Assembly (NCBI RefSeq): GCF_019218755.1
Contig: NZ_JAHUWZ010000002.1
Location: forward strand, 496,001 to 560,000
DNA: 64,000 nucleotides
Source of the DNA: Acidovorax sp. sif1233
Lineage (GTDB): Bacteria > Pseudomonadota > Gammaproteobacteria > Burkholderiales > Burkholderiaceae_C
Reading direction: 5' to 3'
Positions 28,964-37,072 of this stretch are shown here, piece by piece. Under the pieces are notes generated by a model, which was not told the DNA's origin, did not search any database, and saw only the letters and a program-made list of their open reading frames with translations. Numbering within the stretch: position 1 is the first letter of the stretch; every line of letters starts with the position of its first letter. The position numbers and the translations under genes were made by a program.

Positions 28964-31312
28964 ATGCGCACATTGCTGCTTTCCTTCCAGGCCCGCGCCG
29001 CGGCCCTGTTCCGCTGGCTGGCCGGCCTGTTTGCCTGGATGCCCCGCCCGCTGCGCCGCGCGCTGCTGTGGGGCGCCCTCGCGCTGCCTGCCGCGGTGCT
29101 GGCATACACCCTGGTCCTGATCCCGTTCACGCCCTCCATCAGCGACATCCGCAAGGCCAAGAGCGAGCTGCCCGCGCAGCTCATGTCGGTGGACGGCAAG
29201 CTGCTGGCCGAGTACCGCTGGGCCAATCGCGAATGGGTGGAGCTCGACAAGATTTCTCCGCATGTGGTGAACGCGCTCATCGCCACCGAGGACCACCGCT
29301 TCTACGACCACTTCGGCCTGGACTGGAGGCGCACGGTATCGTCGGTGGTGCACACGCTGCGCGGCGCCCCGCAGGGCGGCTCCACCATCACGCAGCAGTT
29401 GGCGCGCAACCTGTTTCCGGAGGAGATCGGCCGCTCGCGCGTGTTCCCCCAGGCCCTCACGCGCAAGCTCAAGGAGGCCATCACGGCGCTCAAGATCGAG
29501 TTGTCGTATTCCAAGGACGAGATCCTGGAAACCTACCTCAATACCGTGCCCTTCCTGTACAACGCGTTCGGCATCGAGATGGCCGCGCGCACGTACTTCG
29601 ACAAGTCGGCCGACAAGCTCAATGTGCTGGAAAGCGCCACGCTGATCGGCATGCTCAAGGGCACGGCCTACTACAACCCCGTGCTCAACCCCGAGCGTGC
29701 GCAGGCCCGGCGCAACACCGTGCTGTCGCAGATGGTCAAGCGCGGCAAGCTGGAGCAGGCACAGTTCGACACGCTGCAAAAGCGCCCGCTGCGCGTCAAC
29801 TTCGAACGCCAGACCGAGGTCATGGGGCCCGCGCCGCACTTTGCGATCCAGCTGCGCAAGCAGCTCATCGACTGGGCCGACAGCAAGGGCTACAGCCTGT
29901 ATTCGGATGGCCTGGTGATCCGCACCACCATCGACTCGCGCCTGCAGGCCTATGCCAATCAGGCCGTGGCGCGCCAGGGCCGCCAGCTGCAGGGCGTGGC
30001 CGATGCCGCCTGGAGCAAGCGCGATGGCTGGGGGCCCCAGAACGAACTGGTGCAGACCCTGGTGCGCGAAAGCAGCGAATACCGCGCCGCGCTGGACAAG
30101 GGGGAAGAGCCCGCCGAGGCGCTCAAGGCGCTCCTGGCCGACGACGCCTTCCTGCAGAAGCTGCGCTCCGAGAAAACGCGCGTGCAGGCGGGGTTTCTCG
30201 CGCAGGATCCCGTCACGGGCCATGTGCTGGCCTGGGTGGGCAGCCGCGACTTCGCGCAGGACCCGTTCGACCACGTGCAGGCGGCCCGGCGCCAGCCCGG
30301 CTCCACGTTCAAGCCCTTCGTGTACGGCGCGGCCTTTGCCAAGGGGGCATCGCCCGGCGACACGCTGATGGATGCCGCGGTGGAGATACCGCTGGGCGGT
30401 GGCCGCGTGTGGCGCCCCACCGACGGGCGCCCGCCCAGCGACGAGCCCATGACGCTGGCGGATGGACTGGCGCTCTCCAAGAACACCATCACCGCGCAGG
30501 TGATGCAGCAGGTCGGCCCCGCCCGCGTGGCCGAAGTGGCGCGGGCGCTGGGGGTGCGGCAGTCGCCACTCGAGGAAGTGCCATCGCTGGCGCTGGGCAC
30601 GAGCCCGGTCACGCTCAAGGAAATGATCTCGGCCTACAGCAGCATCGTGAACCTGGGGCGCTATGTGGAGCCGGTGCTCATCACCAGCATCGAGGACCGC
30701 CACGGCAAGGTGCTCGAGACCTTCGCGAAGCCGGTGCCCGAGGCGGTCTTCGAAGGCCGCGCGGCCCAGACGCTGCGCAACACCATGCGCGGCGCGGTGG
30801 ACAGGGGCACCGCCACCGCGATCCGCTCACGCTATGGCATCCAGGCCGATGTGGCGGGCAAGACCGGCACGACGCAGGACAACACGGATGGCTGGTTCAT
30901 CCTCATGCATGCCCGCGTGGTGGCGGGGGCCTGGGCGGGCTTCAATGATGGCCGCATCACGCTGCGCAGCGACTACTGGGGGCAGGGCGCCCGCAGCGCG
31001 CTGCCCATGGTGGGCGAGTTCATGCAGCAGGCGATCCGGGCCAAGGTGATCGACGGCCAGGAGCGGTTCTTCGATGAGTTCGACACCACCCCACCGCCCC
31101 CGCCGGCGGATAGCTCGCTCGGCGTCATGCGCGACTGGATACGCGGGCTGTTTGGCAGCGATACGGCACCGCCAGCACCGGTGCCCTCCGCGCCAGCAGC
31201 GTGGCCCCTGGGCCCTGCAGCGCCCCGGCCGCCTGGAGGCCAGGGCCTGCCTCCCGTCACGACCGATCCGGGCTATCCCCCGGCACCCGCCGAAGAGCGC
31301 GTGGGCGGCTGA
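28964..31312 (+). CDS. Class A penicillin-binding protein (PBP1A-type)
   Basis: A 782-residue bifunctional peptidoglycan synthase with one N-terminal membrane segment (about 34-55). Glycosyltransferase motifs: EDHRFYDHFGLDW with catalytic E109, and GGSTITQQLARNL. Transpeptidase motifs: STFK at 447-450 (active serine 447), SKN at 505-507 and KTGT at 633-636. The C-terminal ~70 residues are proline-rich and probably unstructured. The ATG at 28964 is preferred over a TTG one codon earlier. It lies 29 bp after ligA and may be read from the same transcript. Confidence 0.93.
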   Translation: MRTLLLSFQARAAALFRWLAGLFAWMPRPLRRALLWGALALPAAVLAYTLVLIPFTPSISDIRKAKSELPAQLMSVDGKLLAEYRWANREWVELDKISPHVVNALIATEDHRFYDHFGLDWRRTVSSVVHTLRGAPQGGSTITQQLARNLFPEEIGRSRVFPQALTRKLKEAITALKIELSYSKDEILETYLNTVPFLYNAFGIEMAARTYFDKSADKLNVLESATLIGMLKGTAYYNPVLNPERAQARRNTVLSQMVKRGKLEQAQFDTLQKRPLRVNFERQTEVMGPAPHFAIQLRKQLIDWADSKGYSLYSDGLVIRTTIDSRLQAYANQAVARQGRQLQGVADAAWSKRDGWGPQNELVQTLVRESSEYRAALDKGEEPAEALKALLADDAFLQKLRSEKTRVQAGFLAQDPVTGHVLAWVGSRDFAQDPFDHVQAARRQPGSTFKPFVYGAAFAKGASPGDTLMDAAVEIPLGGGRVWRPTDGRPPSDEPMTLADGLALSKNTITAQVMQQVGPARVAEVARALGVRQSPLEEVPSLALGTSPVTLKEMISAYSSIVNLGRYVEPVLITSIEDRHGKVLETFAKPVPEAVFEGRAAQTLRNTMRGAVDRGTATAIRSRYGIQADVAGKTGTTQDNTDGWFILMHARVVAGAWAGFNDGRITLRSDYWGQGARSALPMVGEFMQQAIRAKVIDGQERFFDEFDTTPPPPPADSSLGVMRDWIRGLFGSDTAPPAPVPSAPAAWPLGPAAPRPPGGQGLPPVTTDPGYPPAPAEERVGG

Positions 31313-31623
31313 GCACGGCTGCGGGCGGCTCGCGGTCCCGGCCGGGCCGGTTCGGTCACTTTTTGCTGGCGCCAGCCCATGACCGCCGCTAGGATGCGCG
31401 GCGATGAAATTGTTACGTGTGCCGTCCCCGGGGGCATTTTCCGCAAATGCGCTTTGCCTGGGGCCGGGCGCTCCCGCCGGGTGCTTTTACGGGCCACCGG
31501 AGACCGCCGTGACCCATTTCATTCATCCCTTCACCGCGGTGTGCCTGCAACCGGTCCTGTCGCCCTTGGCAGGGAGCGAAGCTCGCCGCGTCCCGCCCAT
31601 CGTGCATCCACGACCCACAGAAA
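31313..31623. other. 311-bp intergenic stretch, no gene seen
   Basis: Between the penicillin-binding protein and the collagen-like gene. I see no open frame with family features, no recognisable riboswitch and no convincing terminator. It presumably carries the promoter of the collagen-like gene. Confidence 0.4.
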
Positions 31624-33009
31624 ATGACTCCAAGACGCTTTCGTTTCTCGCTGCCGAGCTATGCCCTTGCTTGCGGTTTTGCACTGACCCCCTGCCTCGG
31701 CGGGGCCGCAGATATCCGGTTGACGCCTCCACCTGGCGGCGCCCTCGTGGTGACCGATTCGGCAACCCAGACCGTGCGTTTTCGCGTGGACGATGCGGGC
31801 AGGATCCGGATGCCCGGACTGGCTGGCGCGCCCGCACAAGGCAGCCTGCTCTGTTTTGAAAGCGCAAGCGGCGCGGTGGGAGGCTGCACGGCGGGCGTCG
31901 CCACGGGGCCGATGGGGCCCGCAGGGCCTGCCGGAGCGGCAGGTGCCCCGGGAACCCCGGGAGCGGTGGGCCCTGCAGGCGCGGCCGGTCCTGAGGGTGC
32001 CACCGGCCCCGTGGGCCCAGCGGGCGCCACGGGGCTGCAAGGGCCTGCAGGTGCGCAGGGGCCCGCGGGGCCCCAAGGGCCCGCAGGCTCCGTCGCGGCG
32101 TATGGTGATGGCTCCGCGGGGGCCTATACCGTGTCGATCGCCTCGACCATCGACCTGTCCACGACAGCAGGGTTCAACAGCCTTGGCGGACGGCACCACA
32201 TGCAGTTTTCCACGATCGACATCGCGGGAGCGCTGACGCTTCCCAGCGGGACCGTGCTGCGCGCGACCGGCGACGTGACCATTTCCGGCTCCATCACCGT
32301 CCTTGAAGGGTCGCAAGGGGCCAGCAATGTCACGCCACACCCCGGTATTGCGCTGTCGTCACCCGGGACACCCCAAGGCGGTATCGGACTGCCAGCACTC
32401 TCTGCCGCGCGGCTCTTGAAACCGCCAGCCGCCGCGGGTGGGGCGGGTAGCCGGCCGAACGCGCAGGACACGGGTGGAGGCGGGGGCGGATCACTTGTGA
32501 TCCTTGCCGGGGGCAATGTGACCGTCACCGCATCGGGCGTGATCAAGGCCAATGGCGGCAACGGGCAGAACGCCATGCCCCCGGGCGCGGACGCCGCCGG
32601 GGCCGGTGGCGGGGCAGGAGGCGTGATCGTCATCGCGGCCGGCGGCGACATCACGGTGGCGGGCGCACTGTTGGCCAACGGCGGGCATGGCGGAAATGGC
32701 TTCAACGGCAACCTTGGCAACGCGGTGGGCGCGGGCGCGGGAGGTGGTGGTGGGGGCGGCATCATCCACCTGGTGGCGTCCTCCACGCCCGTGGTCACGG
32801 GATCGCTGCTGGTCAATGGCGGCGCGATGGGTCTGGACGATTTCTCGGGGGGATCGTCCCTTGCTGGAGGGGGCGGCGGGGCCAGCGGCGGAAACGGCGG
32901 CAACGCGGGCGTGGTGAATGCGTCGGTGGTTCAGCCGGCGCAGGCGGGCTTCAGCGGCCGCTCCATCCTCACCACCGTTCCTGCACCCTGGAACCTGTTT
33001 CTCCACTGA
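31624..33009 (+). CDS. Secreted collagen-like, glycine-rich surface protein
   Basis: A 461-residue exported protein. The signal peptide ends near residue 29 (CLGGAAD). A short domain follows (residues 30-92) with two cysteines, then about 20 unbroken collagen Gly-X-Y triplets at residues 95-155, then a long Gly/Ala/Asn-rich part with repeated GGNGG-type loops and beta-helix-like strands ([40 protein letters not shown]). The collagen part should form a trimeric stalk and the C-terminal part a surface domain. No anchor is seen. There is no ribosome binding site of note. Function unknown; adhesion is an inference. Confidence 0.8.
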   Translation: MTPRRFRFSLPSYALACGFALTPCLGGAADIRLTPPPGGALVVTDSATQTVRFRVDDAGRIRMPGLAGAPAQGSLLCFESASGAVGGCTAGVATGPMGPAGPAGAAGAPGTPGAVGPAGAAGPEGATGPVGPAGATGLQGPAGAQGPAGPQGPAGSVAAYGDGSAGAYTVSIASTIDLSTTAGFNSLGGRHHMQFSTIDIAGALTLPSGTVLRATGDVTISGSITVLEGSQGASNVTPHPGIALSSPGTPQGGIGLPALSAARLLKPPAAAGGAGSRPNAQDTGGGGGGSLVILAGGNVTVTASGVIKANGGNGQNAMPPGADAAGAGGGAGGVIVIAAGGDITVAGALLANGGHGGNGFNGNLGNAVGAGAGGGGGGGIIHLVASSTPVVTGSLLVNGGAMGLDDFSGGSSLAGGGGGASGGNGGNAGVVNASVVQPAQAGFSGRSILTTVPAPWNLFLH

Positions 33010-33078
33010 GGCAGGGTCGGCACGTCCGGCGGACCGGGGGCACGTACCCCCCGGGCTGGGCCGTCCAGGGGCCGGGCG

Positions 33079-33630
33079 CTATTCGATATCGATGCAGTGC
33101 AGCCCGAAGCTGCCCGCCTTGCGGTCGGCAAAAAACGCTTCCAGCGTTTCCTTGACGGTACGGAAGGCGATCTCGTCCCAGGGCACCTCGTCTTCGGTGA
33201 AGAGCCGCGCCTCTATGGTTTCATACCCGGGGTTGAACTGGTCGCTGAGCAGGTGGGCCCTGTAGAACAGGTGCACCTGCCCCACACGGCGCACATTGAG
33301 CAGGCTGAACAGCGGGCCCATCTCGATCTGTGCGCCGGCTTCCTCGTCCGTCTCGCGCGCAGCGCCCTGGGCCGTGGTTTCGTCCAGTTCCATGAAGCCC
33401 GCCGGCAGCGTCCACTTGCCCCAGCGCGGTTCGATGTTGCGTTTGCACAGCAGCACGCGTCCATCGGGCAGGGTCGGCACGGTGCCCACCACGTTGAGCG
33501 GGTTCTCGTAGTGCACCGTGCTGCAGGTGGGGCACACCGCGCGCTGCTTGGTGTCGCCGTCGTCCGGCAGGCGGTAGACCACGGCGGTGCCACAGGCGCG
33601 GCAGTGTTTGATGGGGCTGCGGAAGGTCAT
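33079..33630 (-). CDS. Nudix hydrolase with N-terminal zinc ribbon
   Basis: A 183-residue protein. The N-terminus has two CxxC pairs (CRACG and CPTCS, residues 10-38) forming a zinc ribbon, as in the NudC/YfcD-like group. The Nudix box is recognisable as GFMELDETTAQGAARETDEEAG, matching GX5EX7REUXEEXGU. It should hydrolyse a nucleoside diphosphate-linked substrate, possibly NADH or ADP-ribose. The start at 33630 begins the zinc ribbon; a repeat copy lies immediately upstream. Confidence 0.9.
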   Translation of the reverse strand: MTFRSPIKHCRACGTAVVYRLPDDGDTKQRAVCPTCSTVHYENPLNVVGTVPTLPDGRVLLCKRNIEPRWGKWTLPAGFMELDETTAQGAARETDEEAGAQIEMGPLFSLLNVRRVGQVHLFYRAHLLSDQFNPGYETIEARLFTEDEVPWDEIAFRTVKETLEAFFADRKAGSFGLHCIDIE

Positions 33631-33636
33631 CGGGGG

Positions 33637-33703
33637 TTTTGATTCAAATAGGCTGCTGGCGCTTGTTCCATCAGCGCTGGCAGCTATGAAAGGATAGCTT
33701 TTG
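33637..33703 (+). repeat. Interspersed GATAGC/GCGCTT-type repeat, copy H (best preserved)
   Basis: GATTCAAATAGGCTGCTGGC followed by GCTTGTTCCATCAGCGCTGG and CAGCTATGAAAGGATAGC. The arms GCTGCTGGCGCT and AGCGCTGGCAGC pair into a long hairpin. It fills the gap between the Nudix start and the FAH gene. Confidence 0.8.
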
Positions 33704-33749
33704 GCTGCGCGCCCGGGCCTGTGCGCCAGGTGGCCCAGGCCGCAGGGCG

Positions 33750-34445
33750 TCACACCACGCTCAGCCGCAGCGTGCCCAGGCCGTCCACGCCGCCCTCGAG
33801 CACGTCGCCGCGCACCACGGCGCCCACGCCTTCGGGCGTGCCGGTGTAGATCAGATCGCCGGGCTGCAGCTCCCATGCGGCCGACAGGTGCTCGATGGTC
33901 TCGGCGATGTTCCAGATGAGCTGGGCCACGGTGCTGCGCTGGCGGTCCGCGCCGTTGACCTGCAGCCAGATGCCGGCCTTCTCCACGTCACCGGCCTGCG
34001 CGGCGGGCGTGATGGGGCCGATGGGCGCGCTCGCGTCGAAGCCCTTGCCGATGCACCAGGGGCGGCCCTGTTTCTTCATGTCGTTCTGCAGGTCGCGGCG
34101 CGTCATGTCCAGGCCCACGGCGTAGCCGTAGATGTGGGTGAGCGCATCGGCGGCCTGGATGTTCTTCCCGCCCTTGCCAATGGCCACGACCAGTTCGATC
34201 TCATGGTGCAGGTTGGCCGTGAGGCTGGGGTAGGGCAACTGGCCCGTCTCGCCCGCATTCACCACCACGATGGCATCGGCCGGCTTCATGAAGAAAAACG
34301 GCGGCTCGCGACCGGTGAAGCCCATTTCCTTGGCGTGTTCTTCGTAGTTGCGGCCCACGCAGTAGATGCGGTGCACGGGGAACCGGTCGGCGCTGCCGGC
34401 CACGGGCACGCTGGCCACCGGTGCGGGAGAAAACACGTAGCTCAT
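33750..34445 (-). CDS. Fumarylacetoacetate hydrolase family protein, possible fumarylpyruvate hydrolase
   Basis: A 231-residue FAH-family enzyme. Motifs: HRIYCVGRNYEEHAKEMG at the N-terminus, PFFFMKPADA, metal ligands in HHEIELVVAIGKGG, YAVGLDMTRRDLQ, and TGTPEGVGAV near the end. The short form and a zeta-class GST isomerase nearby fit the gentisate pathway (fumarylpyruvate to fumarate and pyruvate) as in NagK. No gentisate dioxygenase is present, so the true substrate is uncertain. It is divergent from the MarR regulator, which probably controls both sides. Confidence 0.85.
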   Translation of the reverse strand: MSYVFSPAPVASVPVAGSADRFPVHRIYCVGRNYEEHAKEMGFTGREPPFFFMKPADAIVVVNAGETGQLPYPSLTANLHHEIELVVAIGKGGKNIQAADALTHIYGYAVGLDMTRRDLQNDMKKQGRPWCIGKGFDASAPIGPITPAAQAGDVEKAGIWLQVNGADRQRSTVAQLIWNIAETIEHLSAAWELQPGDLIYTGTPEGVGAVVRGDVLEGGVDGLGTLRLSVV

Positions 34446-34586
34446 GTCTGCCTTTCTTCTTGTCTCTGGGTGCGATGGAACGGGTGCGGGCCTGGCGTGC
34501 GGGCGGGTTGCCCTGCGGGCCGGGCCGAAGTGTGGCAGTGTGCCATGGGTGCGGGCGTCTTGCTGTGGGACGCTACACTCGCGCCC

Positions 34587-35042
34587 ATGGCAAAGAGCTT
34601 CGATTTCCACAACACGCCAGGCCACCTGGTGCGCCGTGCCCACCAGCGTACCGTGGCGCTTTTCATGGAGGAGACAGCGGGGTTTGACGTGACGCCCGTG
34701 CAGTTCGCCATCCTGCATGAACTGCTGGCCCGGCCCGGGGAAGACCAGGTCACCTTGGCATCCCGCGTGGCGTTCGACGCGGCCACCTCGGGGTCGGTGA
34801 TCGGGCGCCTGGAAAAGCGCGGCTGGATCCGCCGCGAACCCGACACCCGCGACCGCCGCCGCAAGCTGCTGTGGATCACGCCGGAAGGCGAAGTGGCGGC
34901 CCTGCAGATGCGCGATGCCGCCCAGCGCGTGCAGGAGCGTCTGATGGCGCCCCTCAACGCGCAGGAGCGCGGCGACCTGATGGTGCTGCTCACCAAGGTC
35001 GTCTACAACCACCAGGACCCGGCCGGCGCCTCGGGCGCATGA
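34587..35042 (+). CDS. MarR-family transcriptional regulator
   Basis: A 151-residue winged-helix regulator. The DNA-binding core is VTPVQFAILHELLARPGEDQ, then VAFDAATSGSVIGRLEKRGW and the wing RREPDTRDRRRKLLWITPEG, all hallmark MarR features. It is divergent from the FAH gene (141 bp gap) and 110 bp upstream of the GST-type isomerase, so it likely represses both until an aromatic acid or its breakdown product binds. An earlier in-frame start is possible. Confidence 0.92.
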   Translation: MAKSFDFHNTPGHLVRRAHQRTVALFMEETAGFDVTPVQFAILHELLARPGEDQVTLASRVAFDAATSGSVIGRLEKRGWIRREPDTRDRRRKLLWITPEGEVAALQMRDAAQRVQERLMAPLNAQERGDLMVLLTKVVYNHQDPAGASGA

Positions 35043-35152
35043 CGCCGGCCCCGCCGGGCCGTGGCAGGGCTTGCGGGACGCACCGTACAACCGCCGCTCT
35101 CCACGGCACGCACGCCCACCTATCCATCGAAGCAATCCCCATCCCCATCCCC

Positions 35153-35821
35153 ATGCAGCTGTACAACTACTTCCGCTCCTCGGCCTCGTTTCGCGTGCGC
35201 ATCGCGCTGCAGATCAAGGGCCTGGCCTACGACTACATTCCCGTGCACCTCGTGAAGGGCGAGCACCAGCAGCCTGCCTACGCGGCCCTCGCCGCCGATG
35301 CCCTGGTGCCCACGTTGGTGACCGATGGCGGGGAGGCATTGTCGCAATCGATGGCCATCATCGAATACCTGGACGAGACCCATCCCACACCCGCCCTGAT
35401 GCCCGCCACGGCCCTGGACCGGGCGCGCGTGCGGGCGCTGGCGCAGATGGTGGCGTGCGAGATCCACCCGATCAACAACCTGCGCGTGCTCAAGTACCTG
35501 GTGCGGGAGCTGAAGGTGGATGAAGCCGCCAAGAACGCGTGGTACCACCACTGGCTGCGCAGCGGGCTCGAGGCCTTCGAGCGGCAGCTGGTGCTGCTCT
35601 CGCAGGAGCGCGCGGCCCAGGGGCTGGCGCCCTCGGTGCTGTGCTGGGGCGGCACCCCCACGCTGGCCGACTGCTGCCTGGTGCCGCAGATCTTCAACGC
35701 CCAGCGTTTTAAGGTCGACCTGGGCGGCCTGCCGCTCACCATGGGCGCGTTCGACGCCTGCATGGCGCTGCCCGCATTCCAGAAGGCCCAGCCTTCCGCC
35801 TGTCCGGACAACGAAGCTTGA
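35153..35821 (+). CDS. maiA: Maleylacetoacetate/maleylpyruvate isomerase (zeta-class GST)
   Basis: A 222-residue glutathione transferase of the zeta class. The N-terminal thioredoxin-like domain starts MQLYNYFRSSASFRVRIALQ with the SSxSxRVRIAL glutathione-binding motif, and the C-terminal domain has EIHPINNLRVLKYL and GGTPTLADCCLVPQIFNAQR. It isomerises maleylacetoacetate or maleylpyruvate to the fumaryl form that an FAH-family hydrolase then cleaves; the FAH gene is on the other side of the MarR gene. Which of the two substrates applies (MaiA versus NagL) is open. Its stop overlaps the TTG start of pgeF. Confidence 0.9.
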   Translation: MQLYNYFRSSASFRVRIALQIKGLAYDYIPVHLVKGEHQQPAYAALAADALVPTLVTDGGEALSQSMAIIEYLDETHPTPALMPATALDRARVRALAQMVACEIHPINNLRVLKYLVRELKVDEAAKNAWYHHWLRSGLEAFERQLVLLSQERAAQGLAPSVLCWGGTPTLADCCLVPQIFNAQRFKVDLGGLPLTMGAFDACMALPAFQKAQPSACPDNEA

Positions 35822-36693
35822 CCCTTCGCACGCACTCCCCGCAGGCCACCGACTGGCTGGTGCCGGACTGGCCCTTGCCGCCGGGCGTGCATGCGCTGTG
35901 CACCACCCGCGCGGGTGGCGTGAGCCTGCCGCCGTATGACAGCCTGAACCTGGGCACGCATGTGGGGGACGACCCCGCCGCTGTCCGCGCCAACCGCCTT
36001 CGGCTTCAGTCCGCCCTCGAAGGAGTGACAGCGGGCACGCGGCCCGTGTTTCTGAGCCAGGTGCATGGCGATGGCGTGGTGCAGCTCGACGGCGGCACGC
36101 CCAACGGCATCGAGGCCGACGCCTGCGTGGCGGCGGTTCCCGCGGTCGCCTGCACCATCATGGTGGCCGACTGCCTGCCGGTGCTGTTCGCCCACCGCTC
36201 AGGCCGGGCCGTGGCGGCGGCCCATGCGGGATGGCGCGGGCTCGCGGGGGTGGACGGGCAGGGGGTGCTGGAATCGGTTTTCAAGCGTTTTGTCGCGCTG
36301 GCCCAGGCGGATCAAGCGCGCGATGCTATAAAAATTGAAGCAATCCTGCCCTTGCAAGGGGTGGCGCAGGACACGCTGGCCTGGCTGGGGCCCTGCATCG
36401 GCCCGCAGGCGTTCGAGGTGGGTCCCGAGGTGCGGGCGGCTTTTTGCGACACTGCCCCGGCCTTGCAGGATTGCTTCGCGCCCAGCGGCCACGCCAGCGG
36501 CAAGTACCTGTGCGATCTGGCGGGCCTCGCGCGGCGGCGGTTGCAGGCGCTCGGAATCACCCATGTCCACGGCAATGACGGAACACCGCCATGGTGCACC
36601 GTCACGAACGCATCAAGGTTCTTTTCCCACCGGCGCGACAGCGCCGCCCTGGGCGGCAGCGGGCGCTTCGCTGCCTGCATCTGGCGCGGCTGA
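35818..36693 (+). CDS. pgeF: Peptidoglycan editing factor PgeF (YfiH, laccase-domain family)
   Basis: A 291-residue protein of the YfiH family, which removes mis-incorporated residues from cell-wall precursors in E. coli. Copper/zinc-type motifs: VFLSQVHGDGVVQLDGG, MVADCLPVLFA and AAAHAGWRGLAGVDGQGVLE. The start is TTG at 35818, overlapping the isomerase stop (TTGA). The protein is longer than E. coli YfiH (about 243 residues), largely because of an insertion around residues 160-180 (ADQARDAIKIEAILPLQG) encoded by an interspersed repeat. The 3' end overlaps the convergent gene at 36613-36948 by 81 bp. Confidence 0.9.
   Translation: MTLRTHSPQATDWLVPDWPLPPGVHALCTTRAGGVSLPPYDSLNLGTHVGDDPAAVRANRLRLQSALEGVTAGTRPVFLSQVHGDGVVQLDGGTPNGIEADACVAAVPAVACTIMVADCLPVLFAHRSGRAVAAAHAGWRGLAGVDGQGVLESVFKRFVALAQADQARDAIKIEAILPLQGVAQDTLAWLGPCIGPQAFEVGPEVRAAFCDTAPALQDCFAPSGHASGKYLCDLAGLARRRLQALGITHVHGNDGTPPWCTVTNASRFFSHRRDSAALGGSGRFAACIWRG
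36311..36348 (-). repeat. Interspersed GATAGC/GCGCTT-type repeat, copy I, inside pgeF
   Basis: ATCAAGCGCGCGATGCTATA followed by AAAATTGAAGCAATCC, the repeat read from its AAGCGC arm to the AT-rich GCTATAAAAATTG end. It stays in frame and encodes DQARDAIKIEAI. Confidence 0.65.
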
Positions 36694-36948
36694 GGAACCG
36701 GGGCCGCCAGCCTCGCGGGCCCCCGCGGCCTGCTCGGCATCGTGGGCGGCCTGCTCCGCGGCTTCACGCGCCTTGATCGCGCGCTTGCGCGAAGGCGTGC
36801 CCAGGATGTACACCAGAATGCCCATGGGCAGCAGCCCATACAGCGCGAACGTGATCACGGCGCCCAGCAGCGTCCCGGTGGGGCTGGTGGCTTCGGCCAC
36901 CGCCATCATGAGGGTGACGTAGGTCCAGGCGATGACGATGAGGTACAT
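36613..36948 (-). CDS. Small membrane protein with Ala/Glu-rich tail
   Basis: A 111-residue protein with two predicted membrane segments (MYLIVIAWTYVTLMMAVAEA and GAVITFALYGLLPMGILVYI) followed by a charged helix (SRKRAIKAREAAEQAAHDAE) and a low-complexity Ala/Gly/Pro tail. Function unknown. The start at 36948 coincides with the first membrane segment. Its last 81 bases overlap pgeF on the other strand, and it is divergent from phaC. The tail may be a by-product of antisense pgeF sequence. Confidence 0.7.
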   Translation of the reverse strand: MYLIVIAWTYVTLMMAVAEATSPTGTLLGAVITFALYGLLPMGILVYILGTPSRKRAIKAREAAEQAAHDAEQAAGAREAGGPGSSAAPDAGSEAPAAAQGGAVAPVGKEP

Positions 36949-36959
36949 TGGTTTATGTT

Positions 36960-37051
36960 CGCTGCGAGCGTTGAATCCGTTGCCATGCTGAAGTGGGTCG
37001 GCAACAATGAACCCGAGACACAAAAAACAAGAAGCCCTGCCGCTGCGAGCG
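36960..37051 (+). promoter_or_regulatory. Repeated elements upstream of phaC
   Basis: An exact 11-base direct repeat CGCTGCGAGCG occurs at 36960-36970 and 37041-37051. Between them GTTGCC (36979-36984) and GGCAAC (37000-37005) form an inverted repeat. The region is the only promoter space for phaC. Candidate regulator sites; which protein binds is unknown. Confidence 0.4.
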
Positions 37052-37072
37052 ACCAATCACTGAGGAAAGAGC

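Noticed and set aside
31313..31623. Riboswitch upstream of the collagen-like gene
   Set aside because: GC-rich hairpins exist but no known aptamer core could be matched.
32600..32940. Tandem repeat or CRISPR-like array in the Gly-rich part of the collagen-like gene
   Set aside because: The periodicity is codon-level glycine repetition in one open frame, without equal spacers.
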